Positions 1 through 7,664 of a stretch of DNA of 64,000 bases are shown in pieces. This stretch comes from Novosphingobium sp. FSW06-99 (lineage in GTDB: Bacteria; Pseudomonadota; Alphaproteobacteria; Sphingomonadales; Sphingomonadaceae). Within the stretch, counting starts at the first letter, position 1, and each line of letters opens with the position of its first letter. Both the position numbers and the translations under genes were made by a program. The stretch covers positions 251,420 through 315,419 of the forward strand of contig NZ_KQ954254.1 of NCBI RefSeq assembly GCF_001519065.1, in the 5' to 3' direction. Below the pieces are notes generated by a model, which was not told where the DNA came from, did no database searches, and worked only from the letters and a program-made list of their open reading frames with translations.

Positions 1-1
1 G

Positions 2-205
2 GTGATCGGCGCGGCGACGATCGGCGCCAATGCGCTGCGCCATGGCCATCGCCTGCCGCTGGCGCTGGGCGTGACCGGGCTGCTGCTGATGGGTGGCGCG
101 ATCCTGTCCGAACATGGCGTGGGCGAGGCGATGATGACCATCGCCGGGGTCGCGCTGGTGGCCAGCGCGCATGTCATCAATATCCGGCGCGGGCCCTGCT
201 GCTGA
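2..205 (+). CDS. MerC-domain membrane protein, C-terminal part (truncated by window edge)
   Basis: The reading frame is already open at the left edge and ends at a TGA at 203-205, so only about 67 C-terminal residues are seen. They contain two hydrophobic stretches (around residues 18-33 and 44-57) joined by a short HGVGEA loop, and a Cys-Cys C-terminus. This looks like the end of the four-helix MerC family (mercury uptake or related inner-membrane proteins), but the Cys motifs that would prove it lie outside the window. Its stop overlaps the region where the next gene probably starts, so the two may be translationally coupled. Confidence 0.5.
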   Translation: MIGAATIGANALRHGHRLPLALGVTGLLLMGGAILSEHGVGEAMMTIAGVALVASAHVINIRRGPCC

Positions 206-216
206 AACGCATCGCA

Positions 217-1149
217 TTGCTGGGCGCCACGGGCACGATCGGCCGGGCCAGCGCCGGGGCGCTGATCGGGCGCGGGCACGATGTGGTGTGCCTGGTGCGT
301 GCGCCCACCATCATTTCAGGCGCGACCGTCCGCTGCGTCGATGTCACCGATCCCGCTTCGCTGGCGCGCGACGGCTTTGCCGGGGAACAGTTTGACGCGG
401 TGGTGTCGTGCATGGCCTCGCGCAGCGGGGTTCCGCACGATGCCTGGGCCATCGACCATCGCGCGCACATGAACGTGCTGGCGGCGGCGCAAGCGGCAGA
501 GGCCACGCATTTCGTGCTGCTGTCGGCGATCTGCGTGCAAAAACCGTTGCTGGCGTTTCAACACGCCAAACTGGCGTTCGAGGCGGCGCTGATCGACAGC
601 GGCATGCGCCATACGATCGTGCGACCGACCGCGTTTTTCAAATCGTTGTCGGGCCAGATCGCGCGGGTACGGCGGGGCAAGCCGTTCATGGTGTTTGGCG
701 ATGGCACGCTGACCGCGTGCAAGCCGATCAGCGATCGCGACCTCGCCGCCTATATCGCCGACTGCCTGGTCGAGGAAAGCCGCTGGAACCGCGTGCTGCC
801 GATCGGCGGACCGGGCGATGCGATCACCCCGCGCCAGCAAGGCGAGGCGCTGTTTGCCATGCTGGGCCGTCCGGCGCGCTTCACCTCGGTGCCGGTGGCG
901 TTGCTCGATGCGATTGCCGGGGGGCTGGGGCTGGCGGGCAAACTGGTGCCCGCGCTTGCCACAAAGGCCGAACTGGCGCGGATCGGCCGCTATTACGCCA
1001 CCGAATCGATGCTGGTGCGCGATCCGGCAACCGGGCGTTATGACGCGGCGGCCACGCCATCGACCGGCGGCGACACGCTGTTCGATTACTACCGCGCGGT
1101 GCTCGACGGCGTGGATGCGCCCGAACGGGGCGACCACGCCGTGTTTTGA
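217..1149 (+). CDS. bciA: BciA-like divinyl (proto)chlorophyllide 8-vinyl reductase
   Basis: This is an atypical short-chain dehydrogenase with a Rossmann motif GATGTIG at residues 3-9. A central block typical of BciA follows (SAICVQKPLLAFQHAKLAFE, then RPTAFFKSLSGQI and FGDGTLTACKPI). BciA uses NADPH to reduce the 8-vinyl group of chlorophyll precursors in the cytoplasm. No ATG lies near the N-terminus. The marked TTG at 217 is only one option; CTG codons at 196-204 would add the KRIAL strand usual for the family and overlap the upstream stop. No other bacteriochlorophyll gene is in the window, so the in vivo role is uncertain; a related NAD(P)H-binding oxidoreductase is the alternative. Confidence 0.75.
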   Translation: MLGATGTIGRASAGALIGRGHDVVCLVRAPTIISGATVRCVDVTDPASLARDGFAGEQFDAVVSCMASRSGVPHDAWAIDHRAHMNVLAAAQAAEATHFVLLSAICVQKPLLAFQHAKLAFEAALIDSGMRHTIVRPTAFFKSLSGQIARVRRGKPFMVFGDGTLTACKPISDRDLAAYIADCLVEESRWNRVLPIGGPGDAITPRQQGEALFAMLGRPARFTSVPVALLDAIAGGLGLAGKLVPALATKAELARIGRYYATESMLVRDPATGRYDAAATPSTGGDTLFDYYRAVLDGVDAPERGDHAVF

Positions 1150-1153
1150 ACGA

Positions 1154-2419
1154 TCATGCCGAAAACAGCGTCTCGCCAATGAAACCGCCCGGTCGCGCAC
1201 CCGGCGGGCAGGCGAACAGGCCGCTGCCGACATGGGTGACGAACTGGTTCATCATGTCGAACTTGGCCATGTTTTCGAACACTTTGACAAACCCGGTGCG
1301 CGGGTCGCGCTGCCAGCACAGGAACATCAGCCCGGCGTCCTGCATCATCCCCTGGCGCCACGGCGGCCAGCGCTCGGCAATATGCGCCACGCCATTGTCA
1401 TAGGAATAGGCGCGGCGCAGGATCTGCGCCCCGTCGTTGGTTTCGGGCGCGGCCAGCCGCACATGGCTGTTTTCGGGGATGATGAAGTTGCCGTCGGTAT
1501 CGGTGGCGGCCAGCTTCATCGGCTCGAACTCGTCGCGCTGGCCCAGCGGGGCGCCGCTGGTTTTGTGGCGCCCGACCACTTGTTCCTGAAACCCCAGCTT
1601 CATGCGGTCCCAGTGTTCCAGCGCGATACGGATCGGGCGTGCCACCAGATAGGACCCGCCCTGCATCCAGCCGCCTTCGGCCCCGGCCCAGACGTGGCGA
1701 TCCATGTCCGCCGCGCTGGTGGGGTTCATCGTGCCATCCTTGAACCCCATCAGGTTGCGCGGGGTTTCGCCGCGCCGCCCGCGCCCGGCCATGCCGGTCT
1801 GCGCCCAGCGATATTGCACCACGCCCGCGCCGATGCGTGCCAGATGGCGCACCGCGTGCATCGCCACCACCGGATCGTCGGCGCAGGCCTGCACGCACAG
1901 ATCGCCAGCGCACTTTTCGGGCTGCAACTGGTCGCCGTTGAATTTGGGCAGATCGATCAGTGCCTCGGGCCGGTGCGCGGCCAGGCCAAAGCGATCGTGG
2001 CCATCCTGCACAAACAATGTGGGGCCAAACCCGATCGTCAGCGTCAGCCGCGCGGGGCCAACCCCTGCCGCTTCGGCCGAATCGGCGGGCGGCGCATCGG
2101 GTGCATCGCTGTCGCCCAGTGGCAATCCGGCGGTCAGTCGCGCGCCGGCCTCGGTCCAGCGGCGCAGCAGCGCCTCAACATCGGCGCGCTTGTCGGTCAC
2201 CACGTCGAACGCGGCGAAATAGAGGTGATCTTGCGCAGGGGTGGCAATGCCGCCCTGATGCGCGCCGAAAAACGGCTCGATCGCGGCGCCGTGGCCATGC
2301 ATGATCGGTGGCGGGGTCGCCTTTGCGCCACCGGCCAGCATCGCGCCGCCCAGCGTGCCCGCCGCCGCGCCCAGAAAGCCCCGGCGCGAGGCGCCCTTGC
2401 GGATCGTGGTGTCCATCAC
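1154..2419 (-). CDS. efeB: DyP-type haem peroxidase, EfeB-like, Tat-exported
   Basis: This is a 421-residue dye-decolourising peroxidase. The N-terminus carries a twin-arginine signal (SRRGFLGAAAG at residues 11-21), so it should be exported folded to the periplasm. The DyP signature GFKDG gives the catalytic Asp, and the proximal His lies in the IALEHWDRM stretch. The tail GSGLFACPPG resembles EfeB, which uses peroxide and can release iron from haem. Its ATG overlaps the stop of the upstream propeller gene (2416-2419), so it is the third gene of an operon with that gene and the porin. No efeU or efeO is present here, so iron release rather than ferrous import seems the better guess. Confidence 0.85.
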   Translation of the reverse strand: MMDTTIRKGASRRGFLGAAAGTLGGAMLAGGAKATPPPIMHGHGAAIEPFFGAHQGGIATPAQDHLYFAAFDVVTDKRADVEALLRRWTEAGARLTAGLPLGDSDAPDAPPADSAEAAGVGPARLTLTIGFGPTLFVQDGHDRFGLAAHRPEALIDLPKFNGDQLQPEKCAGDLCVQACADDPVVAMHAVRHLARIGAGVVQYRWAQTGMAGRGRRGETPRNLMGFKDGTMNPTSAADMDRHVWAGAEGGWMQGGSYLVARPIRIALEHWDRMKLGFQEQVVGRHKTSGAPLGQRDEFEPMKLAATDTDGNFIIPENSHVRLAAPETNDGAQILRRAYSYDNGVAHIAERWPPWRQGMMQDAGLMFLCWQRDPRTGFVKVFENMAKFDMMNQFVTHVGSGLFACPPGARPGGFIGETLFSA

Positions 2420-3546
2420 CGGGTCGCCTTCATCAGCGTGTTCATGTCATCGGTCACGTAATAGAATCCGCTGCCATCGGGCAGCATGGCCAGCCCGAAC
2501 AAGTCGCCATTGCCCGGCGGCGACTGCGCCTGATCGTTGTCGATCCACTGGGCATAGATCTGCTTGCCGGTGGCCGGATCGATCTCGACCACCTGGCCGT
2601 TCTTGCCATTGGTGACGAGCAGATGCTTTTCCGGGGTCCACGCCATCGCCAGCGGCCAGGCGAGCAGTCCGTCGTGCGTCACCGTGCGCCCGATACCGCC
2701 GCTGGTGGTGCGGGTGGAGGCGTGGTCGACGGCGATCACGGTGTTTTCCAGACCGTTGGTGGCATAGAGCGTGTCGTCATCGCCCAGCGCCAGCCCGGTC
2801 GGGCCGAACACGAAATTGTCGAGATCGGCGCGCTGCGACAGGCCGTCGGCGACCACCGTCTGGCTGGTCAGCACCGGCGGCTTGCCCTCGGGCACGGTCA
2901 CCTCCAGCCGGAGGATGGTCGCCTTGTGCAAGACCACCGGGTAATGCGTGGCCGGATCGAGCACGCGCGGACCGGGCACGCCGAAGCCGGCCATCGACAC
3001 GAACAGCGTGGCATGATCGCCATGATCGGCCACCGCCATATTGCCCCACGGCCCGCTGATCGTCGGGCCGGCCCAGGTGGCCACCAGCTTGCCGGTGGCA
3101 TCGAGCACCAGCAGGCAGCCTTCGCCGCGCGTGGTGGTTGTGCCGTCCTTTGACGGGAACGAGCCGACGATCACCCAGCCCGATTTGAGCATGGTCATCG
3201 CGGTGGTCAGCCCGACCCCGCCGGGACATTGCGCCAGCGATTGCGGCACCTGGGCAAATTGCACGGTCTTTTTGGTCGCTGGATTATAGTCGACAATCGT
3301 CGTGCCGGTGCCTTGCAGATTGCTGATATTGTTGAAATTGCTGATCAGGACATCGCCTGCCTGCACTTTGCCCGCGCTGACCGGGGCGACCACCACCGCA
3401 TAAGGGTTAAGATCGCCGTTGTCGGGCGTGGTCAGCGCCAGGGTCTGGTGCCGGTGCACGGTTTCCAGAAAGCCCTGTCGTTCGGCCAGCGCCGGGTGTG
3501 CGGCAAGGCCCGCCATGGCAGCCAGCAGGATCAGCGTTCGGCGCAT
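2416..3546 (-). CDS. Secreted NHL/beta-propeller-like protein of unknown function
   Basis: The 376-residue product starts with a clear Sec signal (MRRTLILLAAMAGLAAHPALA). The open frame extends further upstream, but this ATG at 3546 is the only start that puts the signal at the N-terminus. The mature part has repeated hydrophobic-GxG-x-D beta units such as LYATNGLENTVIAVD and LLVTNGKNGQVVEID, as in six-bladed NHL or SMP-30-like propellers. It lies 11 bases after the porin and overlaps the DyP start by four bases (ATGA), so all three are probably translated from one mRNA. A periplasmic partner or substrate-binding role for the DyP enzyme is a guess from position only. Confidence 0.7.
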   Translation of the reverse strand: MRRTLILLAAMAGLAAHPALAERQGFLETVHRHQTLALTTPDNGDLNPYAVVVAPVSAGKVQAGDVLISNFNNISNLQGTGTTIVDYNPATKKTVQFAQVPQSLAQCPGGVGLTTAMTMLKSGWVIVGSFPSKDGTTTTRGEGCLLVLDATGKLVATWAGPTISGPWGNMAVADHGDHATLFVSMAGFGVPGPRVLDPATHYPVVLHKATILRLEVTVPEGKPPVLTSQTVVADGLSQRADLDNFVFGPTGLALGDDDTLYATNGLENTVIAVDHASTRTTSGGIGRTVTHDGLLAWPLAMAWTPEKHLLVTNGKNGQVVEIDPATGKQIYAQWIDNDQAQSPPGNGDLFGLAMLPDGSGFYYVTDDMNTLMKATR

Positions 3547-3557
3547 CGATGTCGTCC

Positions 3558-5069
3558 TCACAACAGGATATTGGCGCGCACGCCGACAACCAGTTCGTTG
3601 CCGATGCGCGTGGTGCCGGTCTGGGGGTTGGCCACCCCGCCGCCGGGATTGAACACGAATTGCATGTCGGGCTGGATCTGCAGCCACGGCGTCACCTGCC
3701 GCTGATAGGTCGCCTCGACAAAGGTTTCCGACGTGCGGCGCGGATTGTAGGTGCCCGAAAACAGCGCCGTGTCGCCGTCAAACCCGGCCAGATCGGGGCT
3801 GACGCGGGTAAAGCCCATGCCCAGCCCCAGCGAATCGTCGGTGCGATAGGGGAACGGGTCTTTCAGCACGAGGCCCAGATTGGCGCTGGCCGAAATCTGG
3901 TTGCGATCGGCAAACGGTGTGGCCATCGCGCGGCCAAACAGGTTGAGCGTGCGGTTGGGATCGCGGCTCGACCGCCACAGCATCTTGTCGACCACGCCAT
4001 AGACGCCCAGGTTGCCGCGATGCAGCCGCTGCGATCCGTCGCTGGCCGGATCGGCCAGCGGCAGGCCGTCGCCGCCATAGCGCACGTCGGCAAACTGTTC
4101 GCTGTCATACCACACGCCCAGGCGCCAGGTTGCCGCCAGCGGCGGGCGCGCGTCGGGGGCTACCATGCCGCCCAGCGCCGGCGTGGTCAGTTGCAGTTCG
4201 GCCAGCAACAGCGTGCCGTGGTGATAGATCGGAAAGCTGGTGCCGCTGCCATCGAGCACTTGCGGGTCCGCGCCCGAAGCCTGCGCCGCCGCGTTCGCGG
4301 CGTTGAACGGCGATCCGCTGAACGCGCCCAACTGGATCGCCAGCGCATTGACCGGGCGCCAGCGCACGCGCACCCCCGGTGTCGACAAGGGATAGGCCGG
4401 GCCGCCGCCGGGCAGATCGGCGCTGGGCAGCATCGGCCAGCCGAACATCGTGTTGACGAACAGCAGCGCGTTGGACGAGACCATCCATTCCTGATCGAGG
4501 CTCTGCTGGCCGATCCGCAGATCGAGCCGGTCTTCGGGCAGCAGCTTCTGATCGTACCACACCTCCCACAGGCGCGTGGCGCGGTCGGCCTCGATCCCGC
4601 TGGCGGTTTGCAGGCTGCCCAGATTGCGCTGCGACAGGTTGAGCCCGTGGATCTGCAGCGCCGACACGTTGAACGTGCCGCCGTAATAGCCGAAAGCACG
4701 CTGCGAATTGACCTGCACGACCGCCTGAGTCAGCCCGTCGTAGTCAAAGCTCTTGTGCATCCCGCCGGTCACGTTGCCCAGCACTTCGCTGGTTTCCTGC
4801 ACGCTGACGGTGATGCCGTGGTGCGCCAGATCCTTGCGCACATGCCACCAGTCGCCCAGCAGCGCGCCTTCGCGGCGCCAGTTGTGCAGGAATGCCAGCG
4901 GGTCGTCGGTGGGTTTGCCGTTGTCGTCGGTGACGACGGTCATGATCGGCGGCGGCGCCGCCAGCGCGGGCGCGACGCCCGCCCCCAACAGCGCGCACAA
5001 CGTACCGCAACGATGGATGGCGCGCCGCAGGCGACGGGTGCGGGGGGGTGATCGGTCAATCTGTCGCAT
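3558..5069 (-). CDS. OprB-family carbohydrate-selective porin
   Basis: This is a roughly 500-residue outer-membrane beta-barrel protein. A signal region (CALLGAGVAPALA) precedes the OprB-like N-terminal block (REGALLGDWWHVRKDLAHHGI) and repeated aromatic amphipathic strands; WRLGVWYDS and DRLDLRIGQQSLDQEW are typical of the family. ATG at 5069 was chosen because it keeps the signal near the N-terminus; ATG at 5102 would add 11 residues. OprB porins pass sugars or other small polar molecules across the outer membrane. It is first in the operon with the propeller protein and the DyP peroxidase. A perfect 9-bp inverted repeat lies just upstream, which suggests regulation of the whole set. Confidence 0.8.
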   Translation of the reverse strand: MRQIDRSPPRTRRLRRAIHRCGTLCALLGAGVAPALAAPPPIMTVVTDDNGKPTDDPLAFLHNWRREGALLGDWWHVRKDLAHHGITVSVQETSEVLGNVTGGMHKSFDYDGLTQAVVQVNSQRAFGYYGGTFNVSALQIHGLNLSQRNLGSLQTASGIEADRATRLWEVWYDQKLLPEDRLDLRIGQQSLDQEWMVSSNALLFVNTMFGWPMLPSADLPGGGPAYPLSTPGVRVRWRPVNALAIQLGAFSGSPFNAANAAAQASGADPQVLDGSGTSFPIYHHGTLLLAELQLTTPALGGMVAPDARPPLAATWRLGVWYDSEQFADVRYGGDGLPLADPASDGSQRLHRGNLGVYGVVDKMLWRSSRDPNRTLNLFGRAMATPFADRNQISASANLGLVLKDPFPYRTDDSLGLGMGFTRVSPDLAGFDGDTALFSGTYNPRRTSETFVEATYQRQVTPWLQIQPDMQFVFNPGGGVANPQTGTTRIGNELVVGVRANILL

Positions 5070-5102
5070 CGTGCCACCGGCACTATTGCGACTGGATCGC
5101 AT

Positions 5103-5131
5103 TTGCAAGTCTTAATGAGATCGACTTGCAA
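5103..5131. promoter_or_regulatory. 9-bp inverted repeat upstream of the porin/DyP operon
   Basis: TTGCAAGTC at 5103-5111 and GACTTGCAA at 5123-5131 are perfect complements, separated by 11 bases. The repeat lies 34 bases upstream of the chosen porin start at 5069, in the only gap between this operon and the VOC gene. A dyad of this size and position suits a dimeric repressor. Because the operon ends in a DyP haem peroxidase, an iron regulator (Fur, Irr or Mur type) is worth testing, but the match to any known box is not exact. Confidence 0.45.
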
Positions 5132-5151
5132 TACCGAAGTCGGGCCCGGGT

Positions 5152-5595
5152 CTAGGCAGGCGCCTTGTTGACGGTGGCGAATTCGATGCGCACCCCACCG
5201 GGCATGGTGCAGATGAAATGGTGGGTGGGCGAACCCGGACGCACCGGCTCGGGCGCAAATTCGATCGTCACGCCCGGCACCAAGGCGACTTTGGCGTGGA
5301 CCGTCGCGAGCGCCGCCGCGTCGGCCACCGCCAGCGCCAGATGGTGCAGCCCGACATTGCGCCGCCGGTCGAAGGCGACTGCCCCGGCAGGATCGGCGAC
5401 CCGCCACAGCGTCAGCATGGTCGTCCCGTCGCCCACAAAAACCGCCGGATAGTCAGGAACTTCGCCAACCACCCGCCAGCCCAGCACATCGCAGAAAAAC
5501 CGCTGAGCCGCGTCGAGATCGGGCACGGCCAGGCCGACATGATGAACGCCAAGGGTCAGTGGTTCGGTCCGTGCTTCGGTCCGCGCTTCGGTCAT
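5152..5595 (-). CDS. VOC-family (glyoxalase/dioxygenase fold) protein
   Basis: This 147-residue protein has the paired beta-alpha-beta-beta-beta modules of the vicinal oxygen chelate superfamily. The start of module one is LGVHHVGLAVPDLDAAQRFF, with the metal-ligand His in HHVG; module two begins at VGLHHLALAV; the acidic ligand is expected in GVRIEFA near the C-terminus. Such proteins act as lyases, isomerases or dioxygenases on small cytosolic substrates; the exact reaction cannot be read. The N-terminus has a small TEAR duplication from a tandem DNA repeat. Its ATG overlaps the stop of the PNPOx-like gene (ATGA), so the two are co-translated. Confidence 0.75.
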   Translation of the reverse strand: MTEARTEARTEPLTLGVHHVGLAVPDLDAAQRFFCDVLGWRVVGEVPDYPAVFVGDGTTMLTLWRVADPAGAVAFDRRRNVGLHHLALAVADAAALATVHAKVALVPGVTIEFAPEPVRPGSPTHHFICTMPGGVRIEFATVNKAPA

Positions 5596-6206
5596 TGCCT
5601 GTTCTCCTGCAGCCGCGCGAGCTGTTCGCGCAATTGGGTGTTTTCGAGGGCCAGCGCCGCCATCTCGCCATCGAGTTCGTCGCGCGTGAAGCGCGGGGTG
5701 ATATATTTGGGGCAGTTCCAGTCGTATCCGATGACGTCGATCACCATCGCGGCAAGCACCGCATCCCCAGCCGCCTCGGCCGGTGGGGGCCAGGCCGGAT
5801 CGGCGCCGACGCGCACGATCTGCGCGTGCCCGATCAGTTTGAGCCGTCGGCGGGTCGGATAGTCGAGCATGATCAGCGCCACGCGCGCATCGGCGGTCAG
5901 ATTGCCGGCCGAAATATATTGCGCATTGCCCTGATAGGCGGGGAACCCGATCCGGTTGCCGCCCAGATGCCGGACAAATCCCTGCGGCCCCCCGCGATGC
6001 TGCACATAGGGCCAGCCGGTTTGCGTCACGCTGGCAATGAACAGGCTGTCGCGCTGGGCCAGGAACCCCAGCTCGCGCTCAGTCAGCCGATCCGGCGGGG
6101 TGTCGGAAGGCGCTTCAAGCCGGGCATAGCTCGCGCGCGAACCGGCCTCGTCCTGCAACGATCGGGCCACATCGCCGAATATCTGATGGAAGAATTGTCC
6201 AGGCAT
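5592..6206 (-). CDS. Pyridoxamine 5'-phosphate oxidase-fold flavin/haem-binding protein
   Basis: The 204-residue product matches the split-barrel PNPOx-like family: ERELGFLAQRDSLFIASVTQTGWPY is the N-terminal flavin-contact strand set, followed by GFVRHLGGNRIGFP, GNLTADARVALIMLDYP and LKLIGHAQIV. A helical, likely coiled C-terminus (RDELDGEMAALALENTQLREQL) ends the protein. ATG at 6206 was chosen because homology starts there; the frame stays open upstream to 6419 but that part looks random. It probably binds FMN or F420 and acts as a reductase or oxidase on an unknown cytosolic substrate. It overlaps the VOC gene by four bases. The annotated PdxH function is unlikely given the length and the context. 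Confidence 0.75.
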   Translation of the reverse strand: MPGQFFHQIFGDVARSLQDEAGSRASYARLEAPSDTPPDRLTERELGFLAQRDSLFIASVTQTGWPYVQHRGGPQGFVRHLGGNRIGFPAYQGNAQYISAGNLTADARVALIMLDYPTRRRLKLIGHAQIVRVGADPAWPPPAEAAGDAVLAAMVIDVIGYDWNCPKYITPRFTRDELDGEMAALALENTQLREQLARLQENRQ

Positions 6207-6567
6207 GGGGCGTCCATACGCGCACCCCGGACGATCGATAATCGTGTCTATGTGCAAATCAGTTGTTCGATTTCCGGGCAGATGATCCGCCGCCGGCGGT
6301 TGGCGGCAGCCAGGGGCCCCATGGCAACCGCAACGGCACCGGCAATCCTGAAGGACAATGCCAAGCCCCGCGCCCAGCAAGATGATCCCGCTCGCCAACA
6401 CCCGGCGGGGTCTGGTCAAGTCATCTTCTCTATAATCGGTAAAGTGTCTCCCGAATCAGGCTTATTTGGGCCGGATCGGTAAAAGTCTACAACGTGACAG
6501 CCAGGTCCAGACAGGCTGTCGGGCCAAAGCATACCACGCTTCCCCCCCAACATAATCGAGGTCAGTC
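6207..6567. promoter_or_regulatory. Divergent intergenic region with a 9-mer direct repeat
   Basis: The 361 bases between the PNPOx-like gene (left) and the SDR gene (right) should hold both promoters. ATCGGTAAA occurs at 6435-6443 and again at 6475-6483, exactly 40 bases apart and followed by similar bases (GTGTC and AGTC). Repeats spaced near whole helical turns on one face suggest a regulator site for the rightward SDR operon. I see no convincing gene here; the upstream-open part of the minus frame to 6419 has no family-like sequence. Confidence 0.35.
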
Positions 6568-7278
6568 ATGAGTTCCGAACAGAAAGTCGCGATCATCACC
6601 GGTGCATCGCAAGGTATTGGCGCCGCGCTTGTCGCCGCCTATCGCGCCCGCAACTATCGCGTTATCGCCACATCCCGATCGATCAAGCCTTCGACCGATG
6701 CGGGCGTTATCGCCATTCCCGGCGATATCGGTGATCCCGAAACCGGCAAGCGCGTGGTGACCGAAGCGCTCGAACGGTTTGGCCGCATCGATACGCTGGT
6801 CAACAATGCGGGCATCTTCATCGCCAGCCCGTTCACCGGTTATACCCGCGAAAACTACGCGCAAGTGGTGTCGACCAACCTCGACGGGTTCTATTACATC
6901 ACCCAACATGCGGTCGGCGTGATGGAACAGCAGGGCCATGGCCATGTTGTCAGCATTACCACCAGCCTGGTTGATCATGCCAATTCCAGCGTGCCTTCGG
7001 TGCTGGCCTCGCTGAGCAAGGGCGGGATCGCCGCCGCCACGCGCAGCCTGGCCATCGAATATGCCGGTCGTGGCATCCGCGTGAACGCGGTGGCGCCGGG
7101 CGTGATCAAGACCCCGATGCACGCGCCCGAAACCCACGATTTCCTGGGCAAGCTGCATCCGCTGGGCCACATGGGCGAGATCCCGGACATCGTCGATGCG
7201 GTGCTCTATCTGGAAGGCGCCGCGTTCGTCACCGGCGAAATCCTCCATGTCGATGGCGGCCAGGCCGCCGGTCACTGA
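6568..7278 (+). CDS. SDR-family protein lacking the catalytic tyrosine
   Basis: This is a 236-residue classical-length short-chain dehydrogenase/reductase. The cofactor motif TGASQGIG is at residues 11-18, NNAG at about 79-82, and the C-terminal GEILHVDGGQ is typical. In a normal SDR the active site reads Tyr-x-x-x-Lys; here the Lys is in SLSKGG but the residue four before it is Ala (ASLSK), so the proton-donating Tyr is missing. The catalytic Ser region (ITTSLVDHA) is kept. It may bind NAD(P) without normal dehydrogenase chemistry or use another proton donor. It heads a rightward group with a tautomerase and a nitronate monooxygenase. Confidence 0.85.
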   Translation: MSSEQKVAIITGASQGIGAALVAAYRARNYRVIATSRSIKPSTDAGVIAIPGDIGDPETGKRVVTEALERFGRIDTLVNNAGIFIASPFTGYTRENYAQVVSTNLDGFYYITQHAVGVMEQQGHGHVVSITTSLVDHANSSVPSVLASLSKGGIAAATRSLAIEYAGRGIRVNAVAPGVIKTPMHAPETHDFLGKLHPLGHMGEIPDIVDAVLYLEGAAFVTGEILHVDGGQAAGH

Positions 7279-7290
7279 AAGTCTGATTGA

Positions 7291-7314
7291 AAATTCGCGA
7301 AAGAGCGAATTTTG
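7291..7314 (+). promoter_or_regulatory. Stem-loop between the SDR and tautomerase genes
   Basis: AAAATTCGC (7291-7299) and GCGAATTTT (7306-7314) form a perfect 9-bp stem with a GAAAGA hexaloop, 12 bases after the SDR stop and 47 bases before the tautomerase start. It has a U-rich 3' arm but no further T run, so it could be an attenuator, an mRNA processing/stability hairpin or a protein operator. Confidence 0.4.
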
Positions 7315-7361
7315 AAGACGGCACCGGCCCGGAATCGTCTTCTTGCCACAGGAGAACCCCT

Positions 7362-7589
7362 ATGCCGATGGTTACCATTCAAGTCGTGCGCGAAGGCACC
7401 GAACCGGGCGTCGGCCATGTCACCCGTGAACAGAAGGCCACGCTCTATCAGGGCGTGACCGATCTGCTTCAGCGCGTGCTGGGCAAGGCGCCCGAAGCGA
7501 CCTTTGTCGTGTTTGAAGAAGTCGAGATGGAAAACTGGGCGCGCGGCGGATTGCCGCTTGCCGATTTCCGCAAACAGCAGTCAAAATAA
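7362..7589 (+). CDS. 4-oxalocrotonate tautomerase-family enzyme
   Basis: This small protein of 75 residues starts MPMVTIQVV. Removal of Met exposes Pro1, the catalytic base of the tautomerase superfamily, so the start at 7362 is favoured over the open frame upstream; AGGAGA sits about 7 bases before it. The C-terminal VVFEEVEMENWARGG is the usual end of the 4-OT fold, in which Trp and Arg shape the pocket. The enzyme should catalyse keto-enol tautomerisation of a small cytosolic substrate. It lies between an SDR and a nitronate monooxygenase, in a set that looks catabolic or detoxifying. Confidence 0.85.
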   Translation: MPMVTIQVVREGTEPGVGHVTREQKATLYQGVTDLLQRVLGKAPEATFVVFEEVEMENWARGGLPLADFRKQQSK

Positions 7590-7600
7590 TCGTGCCCCAT

Positions 7601-7635
7601 GATGGCCACCGGGATGCCCGTTCCCGGTGGCCATC
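7601..7635 (+). terminator. Strong GC-rich hairpin after the tautomerase gene
   Basis: GATGGCCACCGGGA (7601-7614) pairs perfectly with TCCCGGTGGCCATC (7622-7635) around the loop TGCCCGT, a 14-bp stem. It is 11 bases after the tautomerase stop. No T run follows, only TTTA after a second small hairpin (GGCAT-TT-ATGCC at 7636-7647), so it may weaken rather than stop transcription into the next gene at 7665. Confidence 0.5.
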
Positions 7636-7664
7636 GGCATTTATGCCTTCTGAAAAGGTCCGAC

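Noticed and set aside
818..2461. 547-codon plus-strand frame opposite efeB
   Set aside because: Shadow of a high-GC gene: no family-like sequence, and it lies antisense to a clear DyP peroxidase.
3498..5051. 517-codon plus-strand frame opposite the porin
   Set aside because: Arg/Gln/His-rich translation typical of antisense frames in GC-rich DNA; the minus strand has a signal peptide and OprB motifs.
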